From the NCBI GenBank assembly GCA_018857735.1, contig JABMCL010002225.1, positions 160,001-224,000 on the forward strand: a stretch of DNA of 64,000 nt, read 5' to 3'. How positions within the stretch are numbered: position 1 is the stretch's first letter; every line of letters starts with the position of its first letter. A program made the position numbers and the translations under genes. Below are positions 25,180 through 39,092 of the stretch, in pieces. Origin of the DNA: Alviniconcha marisindica (taxonomy: Eukaryota > Mollusca > Gastropoda > Provannidae). The notes under the pieces were generated by a model, which was not told the origin of the DNA, did no database searches, and saw only the letters and a list, made by a program, of their open reading frames with translations.

Positions 25180-27933
25180 GATCAAAGATAGGTTGAGTGC
25201 AGATTTAAATGATGCTGCGGAAGGAGTGTTGGACAGAGTAATGGTGCTTGATAGAGGAAAGCACTCTGACCAGTTTACCGTAAGTTCTTATTGAAAAGAG
25301 AGCCAGAATACAGTCCAGGTTGCATTAAAACCTTTACAAAATTTAATATTGTTTCCACCTAGTCTCTGCCAGCTAACATCAGATTAAATCTTTGTTGAAA
25401 CATTTGTGCAGGACTTCCAGAAGAAGCTCAGCGCAGCAAAGAGAATTATGGTGGTAGGGAACGGGGGCATCGCCACGGAACTTGTGTAAGACAGTGTGCT
25501 GTTTTCAGCTGCATTGGGGCAGTGTGCATTAAGTGTGGCTAGTATGTATGTGGCTAGTGTGGCTGGTGCTGTGAACATGCAAGGCTTTGTGTGGAAGTTT
25601 TTTATGCACTATATATATATATATATATATAAATTAATTCATTCATATACTGGGGATTACACTCACTGAAAACCTTTGATTCACTGTTGCAGATATTCCA
25701 ACACCAAGTAATGGTTTAGGTTTGTTGCTGTGCACATTCCGAGACAGATCCTCCTGGCAATTTGAGTCTATCTGGCTACGTCCTTATGGAATTTTCTAAA
25801 GAGTTAGAGTAATTAAAAATCATAAACAATTCTTATAAAGTGCTATTCTCTAACCAGAGTTAAACTCACAGCGCTGTACAAATTATGACAAAAACCACGT
25901 TAGCATACATTTCAACAAACAGAACCGTAAATATTGTAGTCTACCATTATCACCTAGCAAACAATAATTATATATATATGCACCACACACACACACTCAT
26001 GCTTTAAATTTTGAAAGGGTGTGAATTACACAGTTGGTTGAGAAATGAATGGAGGGGGGAAGGGAGGGTCAAGAAGCTGTTTGCTAAATACAAGTATTTT
26101 TTTGTTCTGCTTTTTTTATTTCATAGATTGATCAGTAAGTGATCAGCATTGTTAATAATTATAATGAGTATTTATATGTGCCTTTCCTCAAATGTAAAAG
26201 TGTTACATGCAAAATACAAGCATATAAAATAAAAATGATTTATTCCCATTCTCTCTCTCACTCTTGCTGTCTCTCCTCCCTCAGTCTCCCTCTGTCTCTT
26301 TCACACATCTGCAGAAGATCTTTGTTCACTCTGTGTGGGTTTGAACTTTGGCAGTCTCAAAATCCTCATGTCTGGGGAAGAGCCTGGTTGAAAGTGGAAG
26401 CCAGTACAAAGACCTAAGCAGAGGAGAAACATAATCACATCTAGAAAACTGAAGACAAAAACCCCACACAAAAAACACACCCTGAGATGGTCTGCATTAT
26501 TTTGAAATCTTTGGAGCTTTTCAGTAAGATTTTGTTGTGTTTCTCATTTCTTCTTCTTCTTCTTTTTTGTTGTTTTGTTTTGTTGTCTCATTTACTTGCA
26601 GTCTGACGTGCTATTTCAAATTTGTCTCATGTGATGATCAATTTGCATCATTGTTGCTATCATTCTTACATCTTTCTTTTTTGTTCTCTTCCATGTCTTC
26701 TTTTTCTTCTCAGTTCTCTTCTTTTATCATTGTCTCAGCAAGTGACCTTCTGCGTAACTGCACTGTGCCAGAATGTGGATTTTTTTTTGCATGCTCTGTG
26801 AATAGATCAACATTGCATTACAATACCTCCCATAGTCAAAGTCATATCTTGATCATTGACAATGATCAGCATTGTTGCTATTGTTGTGGTGTATTTCCTT
26901 TTCATCTTTTTTTCTTTTCCACTCCTTCACTCATTGATCTGAAGTCATCATATGGGTCATTCTCCTGAAAATGGGACCACAGAGGGTGCCACTGTCCTGA
27001 TGAAATAAAAACAAATCTAAAACATAAAACTACTGCTATATTTCTGATGTAATGTGTTTGGAGAAGTAAGGGAAATGCCACAATATGTGAATGCATCATT
27101 ATTGCTTGTGCTGTGGGTCTTTTTGGGTACAAATCATGACATTTTCATAGCTGTCATTTGTGACAGGGCTAAAGGAAGATTAGCTGATCACAGGTATTTG
27201 GCTATCATTTGTGACATGGCTAAAAAACGATTAGCTGATCACAGATATTTCCTTGAAAGCGTTCATGATTGAATAAAAATAGATTTCGTGACAAATAAAG
27301 TGGCTAGCTCTTACATAAAAATAATATGTATTGTGTGTTTATCCTACTAACAGCTCCAAACAATAAAAAAAGATGATTAATGTCCTGCACATTACCAATG
27401 GTGTCCTCTCAGTGTGTATCACGATATTGTGGCTTGTTCACAACAGAAACTAAAGAACTTCCTTTTCTTTTTTTTAGTCTGCTTGGTACATTACCACATC
27501 TCCCCTTGGTTGATGATATGAGAGTAGATTTTTATTTATTTATATATATTTTCTTTTTTTCTCTCATTCTTTTCTTCTTGTTTTTTTCCTTTCTTGAAGC
27601 ACCAAAGAAATTGTACAAGTTTAGGATTTCATCAGTGTCACCTGAGACACATCAGTGTCACACAGTTCCATAGAATCAATGCATAGCAAAATTAATACAC
27701 ACTCCCTCTCTCTTCCTCTCCCCCCTCACCCCACCCCTCAGTGTCCATCCTGTCCCATCCCCCCCCCCTCTCCCCCACCCCCATCCCTCTCTTCCCACAT
27801 CCCTCTCCCCCCTCACTCCTCAGTCTCCTCTGACTCCTAATGATTAGTTCCCAGCACAAGTGAACAAATTATTTTGTTCTATCTGGTGTGACAGATGCCC
27901 TTGTCATCATATGAAGCATATGAAGGTCACACA

Positions 27934-28001
<68 letters not shown>

Positions 28002-31000
28002 ATGTGCACATGTGTGTCAGTAAGTGCTCGCATGGGCATGTGGGAGTTCTGTGGAAGAAAGTAATACTATGATAAACTACATTTAGATGTTCAAACACAC
28101 GTGTTTGGATCTTGTTTTGAAACGCTAGCAGTCATTCTCCTTTCAGATGTTGTTGCTGTTGTTGTTTTACATTTACATGCACACCTGTTTCTCTCATAGG
28201 CTGATACCATTTTATCTCTGCAACATACACACTTTGCCACTGTCACTGAATGCATAGTCTGCTCAGATGCCAATCACCTTTCTCCAAGATCAAGTACAGA
28301 TTACTTTACACACAAGTGGCAATTCTTTTATATGTAACCAAATACTGTTTTGCTCAGACAGAAAGATTAAATTCATTCAAAGTTATTTGAGAAGTATGAC
28401 ATATAAAAGAAAAAACAACCGAGAAATGTTGAATACCTTCTGCTTACATTCTTTGATACTTTTTTTGCTAAACCCGGATTATTACTGACTCATAATTTAT
28501 TTATTTTTAAACCACTCATGGTGGCGTACGGTTATACAGCTGCAATACCATGGCTAGCATGCCAGGCCCAGACAAGAAAGAGGAGGAAAAGTGAGATGGG
28601 CCATAAACAGTTGGAGGTGACTGAACTTCCAGCACAAAATGGAACCTAATGACAGGCAATACTGACAAAAGTGAAGACAGAGGGAAAAAGTCCTTCAGGT
28701 GTGTGGCCGTAAAAAAGAGAACCTAAGTGATGCTGGAGTCTCAGCAGATGAGGCCTGTCTGCCTCTGATGTAGGTCAGTGTGGGGGTGTCGTTTGGAGCA
28801 TTAGAGTCTAATCTGGACAAATGATACAAGAAAAGATGGATCACAGGTGTGAAAAACTTGCCAGGTATTTTTCTTTTTCATTATACTGTGGGAACCCAGT
28901 AGTTTGGGCAACATTCCGCAACTGGTGGTGTGCATAAAAATCTTTTGAAAAATTGGATAATACCTAGAGATGATATGGAAAAAAGCAGGCTAAGAACAGG
29001 TGATGGTGCTTAAATGTACTAATTGTTTCTCAGCCAGACCTCAGTGATTGATTTGAAGGCCTGGGTATTCTCACCTTGGGGTTTGTGCAGTTGGAACACA
29101 GAGGTGGCATCTAATAATAATGAGTGAAAATATAGAGTGCCCAACATTCAATAATCCCCTAAACATGTACATAATTATAATTAATTCTGCAAAACATTCA
29201 ACAGATACCATTCCATAGTAATCATCAAATTAAGGGTAGGGACTGCTCAGTTGGTAGACGCACCCGACTAAAAAGCCAGGCACAATACTGATGTGGGTCC
29301 AAGTCTCTGGTGCAGTGAATGATTTTTCTCCCAGTCAACTTCCACTATACAGCCCCTATGTACAATCACATGCATCAACATCTGTGCACATGTTAAAAAT
29401 GTCAAGCACTGGCACTGTGGCAGCCATAACATTGTTCAGTCCCATGAAAATACCGTACACACTGATAGGAATGGGTAGCACTTCTCATGTGGCTGCTTTG
29501 CCTTACCAAGGTATGGTGGCCCAAATTTCCCACAAGGAACAAAGAAGTACTAAACACACACAAACACACGTACACAATCACAAACTGAAACACTACGTTA
29601 CAACAAGAACGACACACACACACACACACAATCACAAACCAAAACACTACATTACAACAAAACACACACTTATACACATACACACACAAACACACAACAT
29701 TGGCATGTGACGAATGTGACAAGATGGAAAGACATTTATGCTATGAAAGGTTATGGTGTGAGCAACTGAAAATTGAGAAAACAGAAAGGTTGTAGAGCTG
29801 AAAAAGATCAGAATTATATTTAGGGCCAGAGATCATTCACAGCATTTGGTGGTCAACAGCAATCAGAAAAAAATAACAGTAAGCAAACATGATGCTTAAC
29901 ATCTGCAGAAAACATAAGGCTTATTAAGGACCAGAAAATTAACATTTTCTAATCATCTTTTTATATGCTATCTGAATTTCAGTCTTCTGCATTCCAAACA
30001 CCACCGGCCTGTCCCACATTTTAACAAGGGTGGTGGGTGGTTGTGGGCTTCGACAAGCATGTTTAGATGAAGCAATCCAAGTGGCTGATCTGCTAATGTA
30101 TTGATAGTGTCATGTCCTGCTAGATGCCTAGGTCTTTTACACAGATTTTAAGTGGAAGGCAATTTGCTTCTGTCACAATTGATGACTGCATGTCAAAGAG
30201 ATATTGGTGCACATATGAGAGCCTACCAACAGGGTTTCAGTTTTGCCATTGTTTGAATTTATTTTGGATCATCCATGTTTTGATTGACTCAGCACAGGAT
30301 TCAGAATCAGTGATCACATATGTGCTTGTGTAGGGTTAAAATGCATAGAAATGAAGAGTTTGGGATTCTTTGTACAATGACATATAACATGTGAAAGGCC
30401 TAGTTTCTGATCTACTTCTACCTCCTGCAACCTAGCTTTCTAGTGGTGAGGTTTATTTTGTTCAGCAGGCAAAAGTAACACAAACATAATGGACTCTTGC
30501 AACTATGTGTTTAGTGAAACAGTGCAATGTGTCCTGCAAGGAAAACTGACTCTCTCCAAACTGAAATCGCTTCTCTAGACAGCACATAGGAATGAGAAAT
30601 ATCAAATTAATCTTTTTTATATTGATTGGTGTACAAGAAATGAGTGTGTGACAAGCGCCTGGTAGCAGAAAACCAATCTGGGGTCAGTGTGTAACTACAT
30701 AACAAGATGCTGCTTACTCTAATGCACTAACCCTTAACGTTAAGTTTTAGTTTTGAGCTCTTCACCCACCAGATGGTTCCTTGGAAGGCTTTATTTACTC
30801 AGTCTCACCACCTGCTGTATTCCTTAGCTCTGCATGATATTTGATGAAACTTGGTCAATGACAGCAGTTCTTGGAACTGCATGACATCTAATAAAACTAA
30901 CAAAAAAAAGAGAAATTCTTTCCTTTCTCATCTCATTTTTCATCATTTTTAACCGTTTAACTGTTTAACTGTTTAACAAGTTGGTTTTGCTTCCATTTGT

Positions 31001-32288
31001 CAGTCAGTGGCTCTGTTTCTACTGTGTAGAGGTGTCACAGAATTCATAAACTTGAGCACTGATATTGATGCTGGCACCAACTTACCAAGGGTTTCAAAAG
31101 AGAATATTTTCAGCCCCCAAAGACTGATATCATTTTACTGATTAAAGCTGTTATTGTTAGTTTTTTTCTTCCTCAGACATAGTGAGTGGGTGCTGCAGAG
31201 AAACTAGGTCAGTGTAGGTGTTCCCATTTTCCTTCCATCTCATCATCATAAATTTACAGCTGGCCTGTATATTTTGTAGATCAGTTCCTCAGAGTGTTGT
31301 TTGCTGTGGTTCATTTATTTCTGTCTTTGTCGTTCACATAAAAGCACTGCATCATCGTGGGGGAAGTCATTTTAATGAAAAGCTCAAGGTTCTTAGTGTT
31401 AGCTTGCAGACATTCTTTTAATAACATTTGATGATTACCCCCTACCGACCGACCCCCACCCCACTGTCCGTGATTGCAGGTCTAGTTGCCAGCTGCATAC
31501 TTGACAGAACAGACACAGAGAACAGTAATCACTGCAGTAGTAATTGTGGCTTTTGACTTTAAAAAAAGAAGAAGCCTGCTTTCATGGTTAGTGAGTATAC
31601 CCCCCCCCCCCCCCCCCCCCCAGTTGTGTGACTTACGAGAAAGAAAGAAAATTCTGATACAGGTGACAGGTAAAAAAATTTGTCATTGTTCTGTCAGAAT
31701 TCTAGCACCATTTATTTTCAGAAGAATCATTCACCTTAAAAATGTATCAACACAAAAGATCACAACAACAACAACAACAACAACAAAAAGAAGGGGAAAA
31801 AAGAGGTTTTGTTTGACTTCTTTCAGAGACAGAATAAAACTTTGAAATAGGGCTACACCTGTAATGCTTTTGGTTAACAACAAGAAAGAAGAATAAAAGA
31901 GGTATTATTTTATTCTTTAAGAGATAATATAAAACTTAGAAATAGGGCCTATATTCTTCTTGGTTTACACATACCAAAAAAGTATGTAACGATCATGCAG
32001 TGCTACTCTGGGCATCCATCCCTCTGTGCTAATGTTGTTAACATTAGATTTTCTCACAAACGATTTAGCTGAGATCTGCAGTGGTCAAGCTTTATATGCT
32101 GATAAGTTGATGTGTATATGTCTTTACCTGTTGTTTAAACAATCAGCCTTGTCTTGATTTGCTTTTGCTATTTTCATCTGGTATTTCATTCATCACCAAG
32201 ACTGGTTTTTAAATTTTTATGCCCCTCACCAAAAAGATTGACATTTCGCTACAAGCTAGCCCCCCCCCCCCCCCCCCCCCCCGCCCCA

Positions 32289-32323
<35 letters not shown>

Positions 32324-32362
32324 ACCACCACCACCACCACACATATGCACACATACATGCAT

Positions 32363-32428
<66 letters not shown>

Positions 32429-34132
32429 CCTCTGTCAGTATCAATTACTGAGCCAACTGTCTAACCATAAAAACAGAATCTCTGTATCACCTGTACTGTG
32501 GCTCACAACGTTAATTTTCTGTTTTTGTGTGTGACATGTTTGCAATAAGCTGATCTTCTTTTTAGCTGTAGCACGCTGTTTTACTTGGCTTTTTAAAACC
32601 CTGGTCAGTTTATTAATACATTTGCTTGTGGCCCACAATGGAAATTCATCTGACATGCATCATTCTTTGTGCCTCATTCAGCTATGAGGTGGAGGGCTGC
32701 GAGGTGATCTGGGCAATCAAGGACATGTCCATCTCCAGCGCTTTTGTGGATGGGGGTGCAGCCCAGTTTTTCCTGCCCCACCTCAGTGAGGAGAAGAAGG
32801 AGGCCAGTGTGATTGTCAAGAGGCAGAAATACATGCTGGAAGAAGGTACTTTTGCTCCTCTTGGTACTGCTACACTGTTTGACAAGGACCATAGCGCAGT
32901 GGTCAGTACACTGCACTGGTAGTCCTTTCAGTTTAAAGTAGCTACCAACCATGGTTTCAGCTCCCAGTTGAGACAAGGTGGAGGACCCTTTTTACAAAAA
33001 CTTAAAAGGTAACAACAAAGAAAGATGACTGCTAGCATTCTGAAATGTGTTCCAGTTGTGAATGTTGAGCTTTTGATCATCTCTCTCTCGCTCTGTCTGT
33101 CTGTCTGTCTGTCTCACTCTCTCTCTCTCTCTGTGCAGTTTTGATACATATCAGTGTGGATAACATGTCTCCACCAGGTTATATTGCCTGTGACATTCAG
33201 TAACCTAGTTGTGCCTATTGTCAATTGTATTGCTAGTATCGATGTTGCCACCATTTTGTAATACTGTGTGAGTTTTGAAAAGTCATTAATCTATATGTGT
33301 TGTCTATGTAGCTAAGCAAGGACAGATTGTAAGAATAGGCTACTGCCTTCAATCTCAATCCTTGAGTAATAAAGTTCTGAGTTCTGAGTTCTCTCTCTCT
33401 CTTGTTACTGTTAGTAGTACTGTAGCAATGGCAGATATGTGAGTCAGCCTTTGTGCTAATATTTTCACCATTGAGAAATAAAGTTCAATCAATCAATCAG
33501 TCTCTCCCCCCCCCCCCCCCCCCCCCCCCACACACATTCTCTCTCTCATAGGTTTGTTGACATTATTTGCATATATACAATATGCTTTTGCCAGACCAAG
33601 ATGAAATGCGTTTTTTCCCTTTCAGATGTGAGCCCACATAAGACGGGAAATAACCACTCACTTGGCAGTGCTTTGGGTCCTGACTGGGCTTCCTGTGCTC
33701 AAATGAAAGGTGCTGCTAATGTGAGTACATGAGGTGGATCCTGGTTTTACTTATGTCTGCCTTAAGGGCCTTTAGTTTACTAGACATGGGTATGCAAAGA
33801 ACTGTCACATGTAAAGCAAATTAGAATTACAACTTTCAGGTCATATTATTTAGGAAAAAACAGAAAGAAAGAAAGAAAGAAGAAAAAAAATCCACAATTT
33901 CTCCAGCACAGAGAACAAGTATAGGTAGATTAAGACTGGAAAGAGACAATATAAAACTTAGAAATAAGGCCTATATTCTCTCTCTCTCTCTCTCTCTCTC
34001 TAGTTGTTCATCTGGCCTTTCCACAAAGACATTAAAATTATTGTTCAAAGGTGAAGAGTAATTTGGTGACAACACTTCAGACATAGTGGCAGACATCCAT
34101 GTTTCTTTGAACACAGGAATGGGCCTGCCAGC

Positions 34133-34169
<37 letters not shown>

Positions 34170-37045
34170 ACTCACACTGAGCATCTGGATTGGGTGGGAG
34201 AAGGGAGGGGGGCAATGAAGCCGGGGGGGGGGGGGGGGGCATGATAAATTTGGTCACTGTTAAATGCATAGCGGACATCATGGGAATATCAAGTGTTATT
34301 TATAAGACATTATTTTTGCACAAAGCTAAAAATAAGGAAAATAACTTTTTGAAGTGGCTGTGCCATTTCAAAGTTAATGTTTCAAAGATGTTATGTGGTC
34401 ATTAATTGTTTTTATTTCAAGCAATTTAAAAAAACACTTTTTTTGCCAAGATGATCTGGATATGTCATCAGACATATCAAAGTTATTTGTGTGAAATTTA
34501 GTCTGTGCAGAGGTTTTGTAAATTAGCTTAATGTTTAGTGCAAGTTGTGAGAGATACTACTGAGTCTGTCAGTTTAGATTGTGAGAATTGTACCCTGCAG
34601 AGATTTTTCTCTAAACTTTCTTTTTCAGTCCACAGACTGTTGTTGTTTTTCAGCATGTGTGTTTTTCATTATGCATTCCAATTTCCGTCAATACATCCCC
34701 GAAGGGACGCCAGGGGTGTCTGATGTCTGCCTCCTGTCTGGAATCTCAAGGCTGTCATTTGATTCCCCTTTCCTATTTCCTCTCTTGTTTCTTCTGCCTA
34801 GTCCTCTTGCTCTTTCTGTCTTGTCATTTTTCTGCTAATGGTCCATTCTTCTGACTTTTTTCCAGAAAACTCTCAAATATTTTTCGTTAATGGTTAGGCT
34901 TTTTTGTATGGCTCTTGTTAAGCAACTAGGTAGTTGTCAGGTGGTATGTGCAGCTTGCTGCGATATGGCACTGGTATTTGCCATTATGCATTTATATTAC
35001 ATTTATTTTATTTTATATTGTGTCTGTCCATTCCTTTTATATATTTTTCTTTAACCTGGTATCAGTAAATTAGATGGAATGGTCGACAGTACCAGCATGT
35101 CCTAGCCTTGTGTGCTCTTTTAACAGGGGTAATGTTGAGTGGGCTGACTCTTCGAAAATTTGCGTGTGATGTTTGTGTATATATGTTTTATGTTTGCAAA
35201 GTGATTGGTTTTGTGGACTGACTGATATATATGTGAGAAGAGTTTAGAAATGTGTATTTGCTTATGACCTGAGTTTGACTGTCCTGAGGTAACCCTGTGT
35301 GGTTGACAGGACATTAAAATCCAATTACTACAATTACTACTCCATCAATACATCACCCTGACATAACCGTAATGGTTGACTGGGCGTAAAACATCAACTT
35401 ACTTACTTACTTACTCCACACCAACTTACTTACTTACTTACTCCATCAATACATGAATGTATGCATGCAAAATGAATACTGCAAATAAAAATGCAAAGTA
35501 AATGCAATAATGTCTGAATGTGCCCAAGTTCATTAGTATCACTGAAATGGGTGATCCTTTAATAATAATAATAATAGATAACTTTTGTATAGCGCTATTC
35601 TCTGGTGTACCCAAACTCACTGCGCTTTACATTCTCCAACATTTTCTAAGTTTCACAAACATAATACATATAATTATGACAACTAACAATGTATAATATA
35701 CAAGTACATGTGCCATATGAGAAACAGCAATATATAAAGAAAATGAATCATTATATTACTACCTACCCTTAATTCCATCTCTCCCAGTCCCCACCCCTGC
35801 CCCCAGCTGACACACACGCATACACCTTTGGACCAGATCACAATTTTTCCACTCATTTATGTGTCTGTTTCAGTAAAATGCTATCATTAAGTTTGGTAAA
35901 TGGAATGGCTGAGATTTCATAACTCCTGTTGCAGTGGAACCAGGTGACAGGGTTGGATTTGTTATGCATTGTTTGTAGGCATTACACTGGAACCCTTAAC
36001 AAACCCCCAAAGAGGGGCCAGGGATGTGTCATGTCTCCCCTGTGTCTGGAATCTCAGGGCTGTCATTTCATTCACCCTTTCCTGTTTTCCCTCTTGTTTT
36101 TCTACCTAGTCCTCTTGCTCTTTCTGTCTGTCATTTTTTTCTAATGGTCCATTCTCCTGACTTTTTTTCCAGAAAACTCTCAAACATTTTCTGTTACGAG
36201 TTAGGCTTTTTCGTATGGATCTCCTTGAGCGGTTAGGAAATGACAGCTGATATATGTATTATTATTATGGCACTCATATTTGCCTTTATAGTTTATTTTT
36301 ATTTTTATTGTTTCTATCCATTCCTTTTTTATTATATTTTTATTATATATCTGGTACAGATAAATTAGATGGAATGGTCGACAGTATAGCCTATGTGTTC
36401 TTTTAACATGGGTAATATTAAAGGGACTAACTCTTCAAAAACTGTGGTTGATGTTTGTGTATGTGTTTTGTTTTATGTTTGTGTAGGGATTGATATTATG
36501 GATAGAAAGGGTTTATCTGTATATGAGAAGACTTTTGAAATGTACATTTGCTTGTAACAGAGTTTGATTGTCCTGAGATGTCTGCAGTTGACAGGGTGTT
36601 AAAATCCATTTACAAGCTAACTAACCCTTGATGAATGGGTTAGCTTTTGGCACTGACTCATAACTGTCTGGACACAGATGCCTTTGCTCCCATACTTCTT
36701 GTGCTATTGTGTTTCTCAATGGGTCAGGTGCACCATGAATGTCCTTTATTACACAGTGGAATGGAGTGCTCCTTAAGTGCAGTTTTGTTCAGGTAGTTCA
36801 TCATTACTGTTAAGTGTTACGAGTAATGTCAGAGTTATTGTGTGAACTTCAGTCTTCTCAGTGTCTCCCCGCCGTGTCTTTTCAAAAATAGAGATTGACA
36901 TTTTGGTGGTGTGTTACCTGATGACGCTAGTACTTTTGTTTCAGCCACAGTGCAAACAGAGCAAGGTAGCCAATACAAAATCTGAAACATCTGCCTTTCT
37001 TTTGCTTCCTCCTGACTTCCTTTCAAGGCAGCACACTGTGTACAC

Positions 37046-37084
<39 letters not shown>

Positions 37085-37551
37085 GAAGACAACGGGGAAC
37101 TCTGATCGTTCTGCCCTACAAGGAACAGTGCACATCCTGTGTGAAGGTTCCAGTCATCGGTGGCCACAGTGGGGAAAACTGCTGTTCCCCACGTGCAGCA
37201 TCTCTTGGTTGTCTCACCCTGGCTTGTGTGAAACCCTCCTGCACAACTGAATACAGGGAATCAGTTGTCAAGTGGAGCAACCTTCCAGACAAAGCGGCAT
37301 CTGCTCCCAACCTCCTGAAACTTTGTTAGTCCCAACTTTCTGCTTCTCCAAAATGCTGTCTCTTGGCTGAGGATAATTTTAGCATGGTGTTGCTTATGAA
37401 GTTCTTGATAGCTGTGATCATCATTTATTACAGAAATCAATTCTTTTTCTCTCTCCTTTGAAAGGGAGATAAAGAGAATTGCTATTGTAAGCTGAGTGTG
37501 TGAAAACAGTGTTGAAGTGTAGGCTTTCTCTGAAAGCAGCCTGAAGAGGTA

Positions 37552-37592
<41 letters not shown>

Positions 37593-39020
37593 TGCATGTG
37601 GTGTGTGTGTGTGTCTCTCTCTCTCTCTCTCTGTGTCTGGGTGCAGGTGGGTGGGAGGGTGGGTAGGTGTAAAACACTTTTTATGGCCAAGAATGCTGAC
37701 ATGAATCTGCACTTAGAAATTAGGTGCAAGCAACACTCAACTTTAAACTTTTTTCTTTCTTTCTTTTTATATATTTTTTAATATACTGCGTCCTGGCTGA
37801 ACTGGTCAGGTTGACCTAGTGTAGACAGATCCTGAGTCAATCACTGGAGACACATATGAACTATTAGGATGTTTACAAAGAGCTCATAGACTAATGCTTT
37901 AGAAATCTAAACCACACAAATGAAATGTGTTCACTGTTGTATAAGATGACATTTTTTTCTTTCTTTCTTTGATTGTGACACACAACTGATCCACAGGTTC
38001 AACAATAGCTAAAGAGAATGTTTTGTCCTTCAGTTTTGTCATGGCCGCCTGAGACTGAAATACTGAAATAGCGTTGCCTGCACTGCTCATGCTGCTGCAG
38101 TTTCAGGATCTCTGTACAGGGCTGAATTGCAATGTGTCGCAATACTGTAGTTCTGGCACCTGCCACTGAGTGTGGCTCTGTTAAATAATAATAATGTACA
38201 TTTATCATGCGTTCATCAATGCCCTGAGCGCTCACATTGATACATATTGACATAAATACAATATTCTATACACACGTAGAGCACAGTCCTACCAAATCAA
38301 TTTACATAAGGTATTATATGGAAACACACACACACACATACACAATGACTGTAGCAGAAACTGGGTGCACTGAATATTAGTTGGGGTGGAAATACTGTGA
38401 GAAGAGGAAGGTTTTCAGTTTGGCTTTAAAAGATGACAGGGTTGAGCAATGCCTAAGGTCCAGTGGGAGTGAATTTCAAATGTGGGGTCCAAAGCAAGAG
38501 TTTCTTTCTTGGGTCTGACAAATTGAGGGGAAATCAACTCATCTGCATGGCCACAGGTGAAAATCACTCCCTTGGTTCCATAGCAGATTGTCTGTGTCAG
38601 CATCAGTAGCTTTACTTTGAACCTGAGCAAGCAACATTTTGCAGTTCTGGTGCTGAGGCAAAGGGATTTTTGAGAATTCAGTAGCAACCCTGTTGGCCAA
38701 TCTTGAACTTTTCTCTTCCTGTGTAATTTCTTCTTATTGAGGTAAACAGTGCCTAATCTTACCTGCCCTGAACTAACAAGGACATTCTTCTCATAACAGT
38801 GATAATAGTGGGGGATTTCTAGAGTGCCTACTCTTCTGAAGCACAAGGCGCTTTGCATTGAACAATGTAGGAGAAAAGATCAAGAAATAACTGTAACAAT
38901 CTCTCCCCACCCCCATTCCTCCCTCCATCTCTCTCTTCCACACCCTCTCTACCCCCCTCCCTCTCTCTCAGACCTATTTTACACACATACTTACATTAAC
39001 ACACCTGCACACAAAAACAC

Positions 39021-39092
<72 letters not shown>

